DNA of 64,000 nt from Thermicanus aegyptius DSM 12793. GTDB taxonomy: Bacteria > Bacillota > Bacilli > Thermicanales > Thermicanaceae. Location of the stretch: assembly GCF_000510645.1 (NCBI RefSeq), contig NZ_KI783301.1, positions 3,301,788-3,365,787 of the forward strand, in the 5' to 3' direction. Both the position numbers and the translations under genes were made by a program. Shown in pieces: positions 54,762-64,000 of the stretch; positions within the stretch are counted from its first letter, which is position 1; every line of letters begins with the position of its first letter. The notes beneath the pieces are model-generated. The model was not told the DNA's origin, did no database searches, and saw nothing but the letters and a program-made list of their open reading frames with translations.

Positions 54762-57700
54762 CTATTTCCCCTCCATCCAGGTATAAAGTAGGTAAAAGGC
54801 TTCCGCAGCTTCTGCCCGGGTTACCGCCTTTTTGGGGTTAAATGCGCCTTTCTCCACAGGAAGAAGCTGGTATTGGGCGACTTTTGCCGCACTTTTCTTC
54901 GCCCAGGAGGGAATGTTCTTCTCATCCGTTAACTTGACGGCCTCCCCTTTTCCCGACGGAGTAATCTTCAGTTGGGTCATGGTTCGATCCAGGATGACGG
55001 CGAGCTGCTCCCGGTTTAACCCCACGTTGGGGCGAAACGTTTGATCCGGGTATCCTTCCACCAATTTGAGTGTTTGAGCGGCGGTGATGCCTGCTTTCGC
55101 CCATTCGGGCAAAGGATCCTTAAAGGATGAAGCTTCCTTCGTGGTTCCGGTGGGTAGAGCATTGGAATTGGTCTTTTCCATCAAGCGATAGAGAAGGGTA
55201 ACAAACTGGGCGCGGGTTAGTCCGTCGTTCGGCCGATACTCGGTCGGCGTCATTCCTTGGATCAATCCCTTTTCGGCCAACACGAGGATCGCAGTTTCAG
55301 CCCGGTTCCCCTTCACGTCGGTAAAACGCGGCCAACGCTTCTCGATCGGCAGGTAACGCCCGGGCTCCGTTAAAGTAAAGCTCCAATTCTTCTCCTTGCT
55401 ATAGGTTCCGTGAATCTCTACCCATCCTTTCTTCGCCTCCGACCAGTGGAGTAGGACTACATCCCGATCTTTTTCCTGGGTTAATGTGACGGGGAGTTTC
55501 CCGTTTGCAGGAAAGACGGCATCTAAGGTAAATCCCGCTTCATACGGGTTATACCCTGGGACGGAGAGATTTTCTTTTCCGGTATCAAAGGGGGTGATCG
55601 TTACCTTTCCCAATTTATCGAACCCCTCCTTGCCCGTGAGTAGAATACTTCCAAGCTTGACGGACAGCCCGTCCGTTTTCCCTTTCTCATAGGTGATGGG
55701 CGCCGTGGAGATGTTCTCGGACGATGTGTAAGGATACAGGGCGCTTAAGGTGTCGAAGTAGATGGTGCCTGTTAAAGGTCGGTCCGTTATATCGGGATAA
55801 TCGACGAGGTAAAGGCTCTTCACTCTCACCGGATATTTCACGGTCGGAGGGAAATAACCCTCCACATATTTCCATCCGGTCCAGTTCACTTGATCGGCCA
55901 AGGTGATGAGATAGGTCTTTCCGTTCGCATCGGTCACCTGTGACCTCAGCCAATACCTGCTGTTATCTCCGTAGACCCAAACGCCAAACCCCATGGGATT
56001 CCCCGGCAGGGTAAGGGAAGGATCGTTCAAATCGCCGTAAGCCGCCTCGATGTTATCCTGATATTGGTCGGAGTCCGTCACCTGGTTTTCCGTAAATTGG
56101 TACGATAATTGAAGAGAAGTATCTCCCCTAAAGACGGGAGCACCGCTTGCTCCGCTCACCTCTTTAAAGGTTCCCTTTACATGATCCGGATAGGGATCAA
56201 ACGCGATCCCCTTCAGTCCTTCCAGGGAATGATGGAAGCGGGAGAAGCTCCCCTGTGTGATGGGTACCGAGAAGGAGAAGCCGTCCAATCGCCCGATCAG
56301 CGTACCTGCGCCGGGTGTGCTGCCCGCTTTATAGGTGAGCCCCTCCATCGTCCCATCCAGGTTTTTGATCTCCCACAAGATCTGATCGCCGGAGACCGTA
56401 AAGGTAAGCCCGCTTTTGATCGTCGCCTTCATGGTGAAGCTCTGTTCCCCGCCTAAGGGCAGGTTCACTGCATTGGGGATCACTTCAATTTTGCTCAGGT
56501 CCTCTCCACCAAAAACCGTCACCGTAAGTCGGTTTGATTCTACCCCATAGAGGCTGGCCCAGACTTCCGTCCGGCCGCTCTTGTCGGCCACAAAAGCATC
56601 TTGTTCAAAATGGCCAATCTCCGGATTGGAGAGGTGCCATTCTACCGCCGCCCTGTCTACGGCAAAGGGCAGAATATGTTCATCATACCCTTTGAGTAAG
56701 TAGCTCGTTTTATTGCCGATGAGGAGGTTGGTTGAGCCGCTCAGGATGAGGCCTGCAAGTTGCCCCGGAGGCGCTTCGTTAAAGACGGCGATGCCGTCGG
56801 GGATGGAACGCTCCGTCCCTCCTTCCGGCTTATTGATCAGCGTCACCTTTTCATCTCCGGGAAGACGAGCCACCATGGTAGAGGAACCCCCTCCATCCAG
56901 GTTAGCCGCTTTCCAGATGCCCAAGCTCGCCAAAACCTGGGAGAAGGCAGCTAAAGAGAGCCCGTCACTTCCATTGGTTTTCTCCAGGGTGACGAAATAT
57001 ACTTTCTTTCCATCTTGGCTAATCCCCACGGCGGAACGGGCCCGGTAGGAATCCATCCCGTCAAAACGGGTGGTATCGGGAATAGGAACGGCATGGCCTT
57101 GATCTACCAAGAGCGCATGGGCGCCAATGGCTTGCTCCACCTGTTTATCGATCGGTGTAACTTGATAATCTACTTGAATGGGATCGCCTACCCGGAGATG
57201 GGGGAGAAGGGACTGAGCCATGGTTCCCTGTGCGGTCAGAATAAATCCATCGGCCGGGATGGGAACGCCGTCCTGGTTTTGCCGAATCTCTCGAATCACA
57301 CCCTCCGAGACGACCACTTCGACGACGGGAGTCCCCACCTTTTTCCCTAAAGAGGTGGTTCCCCATCGAGGTGTGTAGAGATTGATGCGGTTGGTGTGGC
57401 TTGGACCCTGGTGGGTGTTGTGAATCTCCTTGTTCAAGTTGAAGATGGGAAATGTGGAACCGTCGGCCATCATCACCTGGCCTGTAAATCCAAGGGGCTC
57501 GATGATGGCGGTCTTGTCCGGGGTGATGGCAAAATCTTGCCATCCATAAAGGACAGATTGGGAGGTAATCAGTTCTCCATCCTTTAACTCCATGGCGAAC
57601 GGGGCAGGGTAACGCGATAAATTGAAGAAATTGGCGTTAATGGCGGCCACCGCCCCATTCTCATCCGCCATTTTGCTAAGCGGCTGTTTCCCGATGGTTC

Positions 57701-57980
57701 CCCCTTTCCCATAAATGGGAGCCACCTTCACATAGGGGTTGTTCAAATCGATTTCCGTTACATATAGCTTCTGGGTAACCCCATTTACCCCCTTTTGATA
57801 GACTTTAAGGATGGTTCCCTCTCCGATCTGGGTGGAGGAAAGGAGGGTTAGCGATCCGTTTCCTGCCTGAGCTCCATCTGCCGCGAAGACGTATCCTGCG
57901 TTTGATAGCATCAATGACAAGATGAGGAACAACGTCCCCATGCCGGAGACAAGTCTCCTCCTCTGTTTGCTGCGTTGCAT
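54762..57980 (-). CDS. SLH-anchored phosphodiester glycosidase (NAGPA) family protein
   Basis: The 1072-residue product has a signal peptide (about 1-34, LFLILSLMLSNAGYVFAADG). A phosphodiester glycosidase (NAGPA, PF09992) domain follows (about 85-405) with AAINANFFNLSRYPAPF, GFILTAQGTMAQ, ARSAVGISQDGKKVYFVTLE and AANLDGGGSSTMVARLPG. Beta-rich spacer domains, one of them carbohydrate-binding-like, occupy about 410-880. Three SLH repeats close the protein (FTDVKGNRAETAILVLAEKG, FKDPLPEWAKAGITAAQ, SWAKKSAAKVAQYQL). NAGPA enzymes cut sugar-phosphate diester bonds. Bound to the wall by its SLH repeats, this protein could trim phosphorylated wall polymers; that is inference. It lies downstream of wecB after a terminator and has its own promoter candidate. 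Confidence 0.9.
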   Translation of the reverse strand: MQRSKQRRRLVSGMGTLFLILSLMLSNAGYVFAADGAQAGNGSLTLLSSTQIGEGTILKVYQKGVNGVTQKLYVTEIDLNNPYVKVAPIYGKGGTIGKQPLSKMADENGAVAAINANFFNLSRYPAPFAMELKDGELITSQSVLYGWQDFAITPDKTAIIEPLGFTGQVMMADGSTFPIFNLNKEIHNTHQGPSHTNRINLYTPRWGTTSLGKKVGTPVVEVVVSEGVIREIRQNQDGVPIPADGFILTAQGTMAQSLLPHLRVGDPIQVDYQVTPIDKQVEQAIGAHALLVDQGHAVPIPDTTRFDGMDSYRARSAVGISQDGKKVYFVTLEKTNGSDGLSLAAFSQVLASLGIWKAANLDGGGSSTMVARLPGDEKVTLINKPEGGTERSIPDGIAVFNEAPPGQLAGLILSGSTNLLIGNKTSYLLKGYDEHILPFAVDRAAVEWHLSNPEIGHFEQDAFVADKSGRTEVWASLYGVESNRLTVTVFGGEDLSKIEVIPNAVNLPLGGEQSFTMKATIKSGLTFTVSGDQILWEIKNLDGTMEGLTYKAGSTPGAGTLIGRLDGFSFSVPITQGSFSRFHHSLEGLKGIAFDPYPDHVKGTFKEVSGASGAPVFRGDTSLQLSYQFTENQVTDSDQYQDNIEAAYGDLNDPSLTLPGNPMGFGVWVYGDNSRYWLRSQVTDANGKTYLITLADQVNWTGWKYVEGYFPPTVKYPVRVKSLYLVDYPDITDRPLTGTIYFDTLSALYPYTSSENISTAPITYEKGKTDGLSVKLGSILLTGKEGFDKLGKVTITPFDTGKENLSVPGYNPYEAGFTLDAVFPANGKLPVTLTQEKDRDVVLLHWSEAKKGWVEIHGTYSKEKNWSFTLTEPGRYLPIEKRWPRFTDVKGNRAETAILVLAEKGLIQGMTPTEYRPNDGLTRAQFVTLLYRLMEKTNSNALPTGTTKEASSFKDPLPEWAKAGITAAQTLKLVEGYPDQTFRPNVGLNREQLAVILDRTMTQLKITPSGKGEAVKLTDEKNIPSWAKKSAAKVAQYQLLPVEKGAFNPKKAVTRAEAAEAFYLLYTWMEGK

Positions 57981-58040
57981 TCCTTTTTCCTCTCCTATCT
58001 TCCAATTTTTTTCTCTTGTTCCCCTGCAAACTGTAACTCT

Positions 58041-58069
58041 ATCATAATAGGACGAATCAGGCAGGCAAA
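58041..58069 (-). promoter_or_regulatory. Candidate promoter of the NAGPA-SLH gene
   Basis: On the minus strand TATGAT (58041-58046) lies 17 bases after TTTGCC (58064-58069). The -10 is good and the -35 poor. The start point would be about 55 bases before the ATG. Confidence 0.4.
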
Positions 58070-58094
58070 AGTTTCAGGATTTATTTAAATTAAA

Positions 58095-58119
58095 ATAGAA
58101 AAAGAGGGAATTTCCCTCT
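58095..58119 (-). terminator. Terminator of wecB
   Basis: On the minus strand AGAGGGAA-ATTCCCTCT (about 58103-58119) is followed by TTTTTC and T-rich sequence. It lies 136 bases past the wecB stop. Confidence 0.7.
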
Positions 58120-58186
58120 CTCTTAAAGTCGCCGCATCTATTGAAAGATTGCCGAAATCTTAAACCGAACCGTTTGTCCCGGGGTG

Positions 58187-58216
58187 ATCTGCGGAGGGGA
58201 CATGCCCCCAGCAGAT
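58187..58216. other. Structured element in the wecB 3' region
   Basis: ATCTGC (58187-58192) pairs with GCAGAT (58211-58216), and an inner GGGG/CCCC stem (58196-58199 with 58206-58209) extends the hairpin. No T tract follows on the minus strand, so it is not a simple terminator. It sits between the wecB stop and the terminator at 58095-58119. Confidence 0.45.
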
Positions 58217-58254
58217 GGGAATCGTAATGGGGAGAACCTGTGAACGAATGTACT

Positions 58255-59403
58255 TTAATGGGAAGAAGGATGAAAGGGCTGGGGAGGTGTTTGGACCAAT
58301 CCAAAGGAATAGGCGATCGCCCGGGTAATCCGTTCCGATGCCCTCCCGTCCCCGTAGGGATTCACCGCCTTCGCCATCGTTCGGTATGCTTCCTCGTCGG
58401 TCAAAAGCTTCCGGGTCTGGCGATAAACCTCCTCTTCTTTCGTCCCGGCCAAAAGTAAGGTCCCCGCTTTTATCCCCTCCGGCCGCTCCGTCGTATCCCG
58501 AAGGACGATGACCGGTTTCCCTAACGCCGGCGCTTCCTCCTGCACCCCTCCCGAATCGGTGAGAATGAGATGGGAGCGGGCCATCAAATTTTGGAATTCG
58601 ATGGCATCCAGGGGGGGGATGAGGTGAATGCGGGGATGATTCCCTAAATAGGCTTGGGCCGCTTCCTGGACGAGGGGATTGAGATGGACAGGGTAAACCA
58701 AGTGTATATCCGGGAATTCCTCGATGATGCGTCGAACCGCCCGAAAAATGCCTTTCATCGGTTCCCCCAGGTTTTCTCTCCGATGAGCCGTCATGAGGAG
58801 AAGGCGTTCCCCCTCACCCAAGGTTTCCAGGACGGGAAATTGAAAGTCGTCCCTCACGGTGGTTTTTAAGGCATCAATCACCGTATTCCCGGTGATGAAA
58901 ATCCGTTCCTCCGGCTTATTCTCTTTCAAAAGCGCCTCTGCCGCCGTTTCGGTGGGGGCGAAGTGGAGATCCGCCATGACTCCTGTAAGCTGCCGGTTCA
59001 TCTCTTCCGGATAAGGGGAATATTTGTTATAGGTTCTAAGTCCCGCCTCCACATGTCCGACCGCCACCTGATGGTAATAAGCGGCCAAAGAACCGGCGAA
59101 GGTGGTGGTGGTATCTCCATGGACGAGGACCAGGTCCGGATGAACCTCTTCAATGACCTTTTCCAATCCCTTTAAGGCATGGATGGTAATATCCGTCAGC
59201 GTCTGCCGCTCTTTCATGATGTTTAAATCAAATTGGGGATGAATCTTAAAAATTTCCAGGACCTGATCCAACATCTCGCGATGTTGGGCAGTAACGGCTA
59301 CATACGTTTCAAACCATTCCTTCTTCTCTTCCAACGCCTTCACCAGAGGGGCCATTTTAATCGCCTCTGGTCGGGTACCGAAAATGACTAGGATTCTCCG
59401 CAT
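58255..59403 (-). CDS. wecB: UDP-N-acetylglucosamine 2-epimerase (non-hydrolysing)
   Basis: The 382-residue product has the epimerase motifs VIFGTRPEAIKMAPLVKAL, VHGDTTTTFAGSLAAYY, GHVEAGLRTYNKYSPYPEEMNRQL and SHLILTDSGGVQEEAPALGKPVIVLRDTTERPEG. It interconverts UDP-GlcNAc and UDP-ManNAc. UDP-ManNAc is the donor needed by the TagA-like enzyme at 18751-19554, so it feeds the secondary wall polymer on which SLH proteins sit. It lies 29 bases after upp and is probably co-transcribed with it. GGAG lies 8 bases before the ATG. In Bacillus the gene is called mnaA. Confidence 0.95.
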   Translation of the reverse strand: MRRILVIFGTRPEAIKMAPLVKALEEKKEWFETYVAVTAQHREMLDQVLEIFKIHPQFDLNIMKERQTLTDITIHALKGLEKVIEEVHPDLVLVHGDTTTTFAGSLAAYYHQVAVGHVEAGLRTYNKYSPYPEEMNRQLTGVMADLHFAPTETAAEALLKENKPEERIFITGNTVIDALKTTVRDDFQFPVLETLGEGERLLLMTAHRRENLGEPMKGIFRAVRRIIEEFPDIHLVYPVHLNPLVQEAAQAYLGNHPRIHLIPPLDAIEFQNLMARSHLILTDSGGVQEEAPALGKPVIVLRDTTERPEGIKAGTLLLAGTKEEEVYRQTRKLLTDEEAYRTMAKAVNPYGDGRASERITRAIAYSFGLVQTPPQPFHPSSH

Positions 59404-59432
59404 ACGATTTTCTCCTTACTCCTTGTCTATCC

Positions 59433-60083
<651 letters not shown>

Positions 60084-60098
60084 TTATTCATCTCGTCC

Positions 60099-60107
60099 AT
60101 TATAACA
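60099..60107 (-). promoter_or_regulatory. Extended -10 promoter of upp
   Basis: On the minus strand TGTTATAAT (60099-60107) is an extended -10 (TGn plus a perfect TATAAT). The -35 is not recognisable, as is common for extended -10 promoters. Confidence 0.6.
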
Positions 60108-60167
60108 GAATTTTCGACAGGGGAGAAAAGAATCTTGCGGAAAAGTTCAGATGTACGGCGGAAAATG

Positions 60168-60202
60168 AAAAAAGCCTGCCCATGATAAGAACAGGCTTTT
60201 TT
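60168..60202 (-). terminator. Terminator of glyA
   Basis: AAAAAAGCCTG pairs with CAGGCTTTTTT around a 13-base loop, with T and A tracts on both sides. It lies 4 bases past the glyA stop, so it sits between glyA and upp and could work on both strands. Confidence 0.9.
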
Positions 60203-60205
60203 TCG

Positions 60206-61459
60206 TTACCGAGTGTAATGAAGCCCCGGATAGAGAGGAAAGCGCTCCGTCAAGCTCCGGACAAGGCGGCGGGCCTCCTCCTTTTTTCCTTCGTCCCCTG
60301 GGTGTTGCAAGACGAGGGAGAAGATTTGGGCGATCTCCTCCATCGCCTCTTCATCCATCCCCCGGGTCGTTACGGCAGGGGTGCCGATGCGAATGCCGCT
60401 CGTGACAAAGGGGCTTTCCGGATCATAGGGGATGGCATTCTTGTTCGTGGTAACGCCCACCTCATCCAGGAGTTTTTCCGCCGCTTTCCCCGTTAGTCCG
60501 GTGTTTCGTACATCAATAAGGATGAGATGGTTGTCCGTCCCTCCGGAAATGAGGGTGAAGCCTTTCTCCTTTAAGGCATCCGCCAAACGTTTCGCGTTCG
60601 CCACGATTCGGCGGGTATAGGCGGCAAACTCATCGGTGAGGGCTTCTCCAAAGGCAACCGCTTTTGCCGCGATGACATGCATCAAAGGACCGCCTTGAAT
60701 CCCCGGGAAGATCGATTTGTCGATGGCCTTGGCATGCTCTTCTTTGGTCAAGATGAGGCCTCCCCGGGGCCCCCGAAGGGTTTTATGGGTGGTAGAGGTG
60801 ACAAAATCGGCATAGGGAACAGGGCTTGGGTGGACTCCTTTGGCCACAAGGCCGGCGATATGCGCCATATCTACCATTAGGTAAGCGCCCACCTCATCGG
60901 CAATCTCTTTTAATTTCTGAAAGTCGATGATGCGGGGATAGGCGCTGGCACCGGCAACGATTAATTTTGGCCGATGTTCTAAGGCAAGGCGGCGTACTTC
61001 TTCATATTGAATAAGGTGGCTCTCCGGGTCTACCCCATAAGGAACAAACCGATAGAGGAGACCTGAAAAATTGACGGGACTCCCATGGGTCAGGTGCCCG
61101 CCGTGGGCCAGGTTCATCCCCAGGACGGTATCTCCCGGCTTCAGGATGGCATGATAGACCGCCATATTCGCCTGGGCTCCCGAATGGGGTTGGACATTGG
61201 CGTGTTCTGCCCCGAAGAGCTCCTTCACCCGGTCCCTGGCCAAGTTCTCCACGATATCCACATATTCGCAACCACCATAGTACCGCTTCCCGGGGTAGCC
61301 TTCCGCGTATTTATTGGTGAGTACCGTCCCCATCGCTTCCAAAACCGCCTGGCTTACGAAGTTCTCAGATGCGATCAGCTCAATCTTCTCCCGCTGCCGG
61401 TTTAACTCCAACTGAAGCGCCTCTGCCACCTGCGGGTCATGCTTTAACAATTCTTCCAT
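60206..61459 (-). CDS. glyA: Serine hydroxymethyltransferase
   Basis: The 417-residue product has the PLP-Lys motif [19 protein letters not shown], the N-terminal [43 protein letters not shown] and [23 protein letters not shown]. It converts serine and tetrahydrofolate to glycine and methylene-tetrahydrofolate. The ATG at 61459 has TAGGAGGAG 5 bases upstream. It follows ywlG by 62 bases, a typical Bacillales pairing. No folate riboswitch is visible in that gap. Confidence 0.97.
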   Translation of the reverse strand: MEELLKHDPQVAEALQLELNRQREKIELIASENFVSQAVLEAMGTVLTNKYAEGYPGKRYYGGCEYVDIVENLARDRVKELFGAEHANVQPHSGAQANMAVYHAILKPGDTVLGMNLAHGGHLTHGSPVNFSGLLYRFVPYGVDPESHLIQYEEVRRLALEHRPKLIVAGASAYPRIIDFQKLKEIADEVGAYLMVDMAHIAGLVAKGVHPSPVPYADFVTSTTHKTLRGPRGGLILTKEEHAKAIDKSIFPGIQGGPLMHVIAAKAVAFGEALTDEFAAYTRRIVANAKRLADALKEKGFTLISGGTDNHLILIDVRNTGLTGKAAEKLLDEVGVTTNKNAIPYDPESPFVTSGIRIGTPAVTTRGMDEEAMEEIAQIFSLVLQHPGDEGKKEEARRLVRSLTERFPLYPGLHYTR

Positions 61460-61521
61460 TTGGTCTCCTCCTACCTTCTTCTTCACCGATCTTTTTATGA
61501 ATCATCAGAGGGATGTTTCCC

Positions 61522-62133
61522 CTAACATGAGATCCCGCCTTCCGGTTTCTCCTCTTGCCCTGAATCCCCTCTTGGAGATGCGTCCCTACGGTAAACCGCC
61601 CGTTCCCCGCCGATCAGCTTCGGCCGGGTATAAGCCATGGTAAGATGGGCGCTTCCCAACTGCCGGACGGGCGGGCGCAAGGGAACGGCTACCGGTTTTA
61701 GATGCATGCCGATAAAGGTGTCCCCAATGTCTATGCCGGCATGGGCCTCAATCTTTTCGACACAAACCGGATCCTTAAAACGGGAATAAGCATACGCTGC
61801 CATCGCCCCTCCGGCCTGGAGAACAGGAACTACCGTAACTTCTTCTAGGTGAAACTCTTCCATCGTCTTCCGTTCTACGACCAAAGCCCGGTTTAAGTGC
61901 TCACAGCACTGAAAGGCGAGATGAAACCCCCATTTTTCCCGAACCTCGGCAATGGCTTCATAAAGGCACTTCGCGATTTCCCCATTGCTTCCCTTCCCGA
62001 TATGAATGCCTTGTACCTCGCTGGTGCTCGCCCCGACCACCAAAATCTCTTTTTGGGAGAGGGGCTTCTTGGCGAGGAGGGTTTCCAATGCTTCTTTCAG
62101 ATCTCCTTTCAACTGCAGCAGATCGTAGGTCAC
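61522..62133 (-). CDS. ywlG: UPF0340/TIGR01440 family protein (YwlG)
   Basis: The 203-residue product matches YwlG: EILVVGASTSEVQGIHIGKGSNGEIAKCLYEAI, FQCCEHLNRALVVE, VPVLQAGGAMAAYAYSRFKDPVCVEKIEAHAGIDIGDTFIGMHLKPVAVPLRP. Function is not established. The GTG at 62133 has AAAGGAAG 8 bases upstream; a TTG at 62154 is in frame but poorly placed. It lies between rpiB and glyA, as in Bacillus. Confidence 0.88.
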   Translation of the reverse strand: MTYDLLQLKGDLKEALETLLAKKPLSQKEILVVGASTSEVQGIHIGKGSNGEIAKCLYEAIAEVREKWGFHLAFQCCEHLNRALVVERKTMEEFHLEEVTVVPVLQAGGAMAAYAYSRFKDPVCVEKIEAHAGIDIGDTFIGMHLKPVAVPLRPPVRQLGSAHLTMAYTRPKLIGGERAVYRRDASPRGDSGQEEKPEGGISC

Positions 62134-62251
62134 GCCAAAAACTTCCTTTCTCAAATCGGTTCAATTCATATGGAACCTTCCCCGATCCTCTTCCTTAGGG
62201 GAGAAATCGTTCTCTCAGATCATCTTTCCATGAAATTGATCCCGGGATCCC

Positions 62252-62707
62252 TCACTCTCCGCAGTATTTCTCCTCCATGGCCGCGATCTTATCTAGACGG
62301 CGGGAATGCCTGCCTCCCGTAAATTCGGACGTAAGCCAGATTTTCGTGATTTCCCGGGCAATTTCAGGGCCGATAATTCGTCCTCCCATGGTGAGGACGT
62401 TGGAATCATTATGCTCCCGAGTGACTTTGGCCGAGTAGAGGTCATGGACGAGAGCAGCCCGAATCCCTTTCACTTTATTGGCGGCGATGCTCATGCCGAT
62501 CCCTGTCCCGCAGATCAGGATGCCCCGGTCAAATTCACCCGCCGCCACTTTCTCGGCCACAGGGAGGGCATAGTCGGGATAGTCGACCGATTCAAGCCCT
62601 TGACAACCAAAATCCTCCACTTCCATGCCCAATTCTTCCACGATCATCTTTTTGATCAATTCTTTCAGCTCATACCCACCATGGTCGGCGGCAATGGCGA
62701 TGCGCAT
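62252..62707 (-). CDS. rpiB: Ribose-5-phosphate isomerase B
   Basis: The 151-residue product has RIAIAADHGGYELKELIKK at the start, the catalytic Cys in GILICGTGIGMSIAANKVKGIRAALVHD and EHNDSNVLTMGGRIIGPEIA. It interconverts ribose-5-phosphate and ribulose-5-phosphate. The ATG at 62707 has AGGG and AGGA elements upstream. A longer frame to 62830 would run into the terminator of the chemotaxis gene. Confidence 0.95.
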   Translation of the reverse strand: MRIAIAADHGGYELKELIKKMIVEELGMEVEDFGCQGLESVDYPDYALPVAEKVAAGEFDRGILICGTGIGMSIAANKVKGIRAALVHDLYSAKVTREHNDSNVLTMGGRIIGPEIAREITKIWLTSEFTGGRHSRRLDKIAAMEEKYCGE

Positions 62708-62805
62708 TCCTGATATCCCTCTTTTCTTTTCTGAAGTTTTGCCGCTTTGTCGCTTGTTCCCACAGATCTTCACGATCACCCCTATTATATCGTATCCACC
62801 GGAAA

Positions 62806-62838
62806 GAAAAAGACCCCAGTGGCCATACAACCGGAGTC
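62806..62838 (-). terminator. Terminator of the chemotaxis receptor gene
   Basis: On the minus strand GACTCCGGT...ACTGGGGTC (one G-T pair) is followed by TTTTTC. It lies about 105 bases past the receptor stop and 99 bases before rpiB. Confidence 0.75.
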
Positions 62839-62858
62839 ACTATGTTTGTAAGGGGTAG

Positions 62859-62894
62859 CCAGGGACCCTTTGTTCAAAGGGTTCTCCTCCCTGG
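62859..62894. other. Nested hairpin downstream of the chemotaxis receptor gene
   Basis: CCAGGGA (62859-62865) pairs with TCCCTGG (62888-62894), and inside it CCCTTT pairs with AAAGGG (62866-62871 with 62876-62881), leaving a one-sided bulge of about 6 bases. It precedes the terminator. It matches no riboswitch that I recognise. Confidence 0.45.
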
Positions 62895-62942
62895 TCCCAA
62901 CGACCCAGATGATGCCGGCGGGACGGAAAAAATGTTATTAGC

Positions 62943-64000
62943 CTAAAGCTTGAAAAAAGATAGTTTCTTCCTCAACTCTTCCGTTTTCCTTGTAAGCTGA
63001 TCGGCAAACTTTGCGATTTCTTCCATCGATGCGCTTTGCTCCTGGGTAACCGCAGCCACCTGTTTTCCGCCCTCCGTCATTTCTACAGACATGGCCGCCA
63101 GCTGTTCCGTTTCTTTTTTTATCCGATCCATGCCCTTAAATTCATCTTGAACGAGGAGAGCAATCTCATCCACCGAGGCTACGGCCGTATTAATCGAATC
63201 GGAAATCTTATTCAAGGATTCGGAGGTAGTTTCCGCTTTCTTCGATTCGTCCTTGGCCAGTTCAACTTGATCAGAGATCTTCTTCACCACGAGACGAACC
63301 TGTTCTTGCATCCTCTCAATCCGTTCATTAATCGACATCACCGCTTTGGCGCTTTGGTCCGCCAATTTCCGCACCTCTTCGGCAACAACCGCGAATCCCC
63401 TGCCGTTTTCTCCCGCACGGGCCGCCTCAATGGAAGCATTTAGAGCCAACAAATTGGTCTGTTCCGCGATCTCGCCGACCACTCTGGAGATCTGACCGAT
63501 TTCTGCCGCATGATTTTCCAGTTCTTGAACGGACCGGATCGCGTCTTCATTCTGCTCGCGCAGTTTATAGATCCCCTTCGTCAAGGATTTTGCCTCCTCC
63601 AGGGAATCCTTCAGCTCCTTGTCCATCTTGTGCGACAACTCCTTGGTCCGCTCCGCGTGTTGATTTACCCTTCGGGATGTATCGTAGAGAGACTGCAGCC
63701 CTTCCGAAGCCACTTTGAGTGCCCGTTCCCCCTGTTCCACCCCTCCTGCAATCCTCTCCACCGTAACCGCAATCGCTTCCGCATGGGAGGCCGCTTCACG
63801 CGTCGTCTCCTTAAGCTTCGCAACTCCCTGATCCGTATGTTCAAAATGGGCATAGATCTCTTCCATGATCTGCCTTAGTTCGCCAATCATCCTCTTAATG
63901 GCGGCTGCCAAGGCGCCCACCTCATCCCTTGATCGGCCCACTTGTACCTCGACCGTTAGGTCTCCCCCGGAGATTTTCTGCAACTGTTCTTCAAATTTCT
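62943..64000 (-). CDS. Methyl-accepting chemotaxis protein, C-terminal part (cut by window edge)
   Basis: The frame is open to the right edge, so only the end of the receptor is seen (about 352 codons). It begins in a HAMP-like linker ([27 protein letters not shown]), then has a long coiled coil and the highly conserved signalling tip [42 protein letters not shown], which binds CheA and CheW. The return arm ends [16 protein letters not shown]. The sensor domain and membrane helices lie outside the window, so the signal is unknown. With flhO and flhP it supports a motile cell. Confidence 0.93.
   Translation of the reverse strand, partial: KFEEQLQKISGGDLTVEVQVGRSRDEVGALAAAIKRMIGELRQIMEEIYAHFEHTDQGVAKLKETTREAASHAEAIAVTVERIAGGVEQGERALKVASEGLQSLYDTSRRVNQHAERTKELSHKMDKELKDSLEEAKSLTKGIYKLREQNEDAIRSVQELENHAAEIGQISRVVGEIAEQTNLLALNASIEAARAGENGRGFAVVAEEVRKLADQSAKAVMSINERIERMQEQVRLVVKKISDQVELAKDESKKAETTSESLNKISDSINTAVASVDEIALLVQDEFKGMDRIKKETEQLAAMSVEMTEGGKQVAAVTQEQSASMEEIAKFADQLTRKTEELRKKLSFFKL

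Noticed and set aside
58120-58254. Possible T-box or other known riboswitch before the NAGPA-SLH gene
   Set aside because: The conserved T-box sequence is absent and no other class could be matched; kept only as an unexplained hairpin.
61460-61521. Possible folate riboswitch before glyA
   Set aside because: The gap to ywlG is only 62 bases and shows no conserved folate-aptamer sequence.
62859-62894. Possible cyclic-di-GMP riboswitch beside the chemotaxis gene
   Set aside because: The conserved GEMM core is not present.

Overview
The window looks like part of the chromosome of an endospore-forming, flagellated, S-layer-bearing member of the Bacillota. The evidence is the sporulation genes (spoIIID, spoIIQ, spoIID), the Bacillales-type order rpiB–ywlG–glyA–upp–atp … ywzB–ywmB–murA … spoIID–spoIIQ–spoIIID–mbl–flhO–flhP–(epuA-like)–fabZ, the many SLH-domain surface proteins and the strong AAGGAGG-type ribosome binding sites. 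A relative of the Paenibacillaceae or Thermicanus group is likely, but that is inference and no 16S gene is present. Base composition is moderate. Almost every gene lies on the minus strand; the one exception is a two-gene island at about 2.5-4.4 kb.

Layout from left to right. 0-2.3 kb: an SLH protein cut by the window edge, an SLH-ended protein without a signal peptide (probably 5'-truncated), and a Uma2-family protein. 2.5-4.4 kb: an A+T-richer plus-strand DarT-DarG toxin-antitoxin module with its own promoter and a strong terminator. 4.4-10.1 kb: a TolC-like protein, a lipoprotein membrane-fusion protein and an RND pump, a tripartite efflux set that is unusual if the cell has only one membrane. 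10.3-17.3 kb: a major S-layer-type protein with a structured leader and two in-frame translation starts, then a 1324-residue SLH surface protein. 17.6-22.2 kb: cell-wall polysaccharide genes (a TagO/WecA-like transferase, a TagA/WecG-like glycosyltransferase, an O-antigen-polymerase/TPR protein). 22.4-26.7 kb: a class-3-type asparaginase, phosphoglucomutase, galU and fabZ. 26.8-36.8 kb: an EpuA-like peptide, flhP, flhO, mbl, spoIIID, spoIIQ, spoIID, a secreted subtilase, murA and ywmB. 36.9-47.2 kb: ywzB-like gene, then an eleven-gene complex I operon nuoABCDHIJKLMN without nuoEFG. 47.6-54.6 kb: the F1Fo ATP synthase operon led by atpZ. 54.8-64 kb: an SLH-anchored phosphodiester-glycosidase protein, UDP-GlcNAc 2-epimerase, upp, glyA, ywlG, rpiB and a chemotaxis receptor cut by the right edge.

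How the genes fit together. Two themes dominate. The first is energy: complex I and ATP synthase lie back to back, each with a recognisable sigma-A-type promoter, so proton pumping and proton use are neighbours. The second is the cell surface: five SLH proteins occur with genes for UDP-glucose, UDP-ManNAc (wecB), a lipid-linked GlcNAc start (tagO) and a ManNAc-transferase-like enzyme (tagA), which together could build the secondary wall polymer that SLH domains bind. The most exciting features are the DarTG module, the tandem translation starts of the S-layer gene, the RND/TolC system with a possible operator pair around its promoter, the Ala/Lys-repeat extension of NuoC, and the SLH-glycosidase fusion. 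No CRISPR array, tRNA, rRNA, insertion sequence or prophage was seen.
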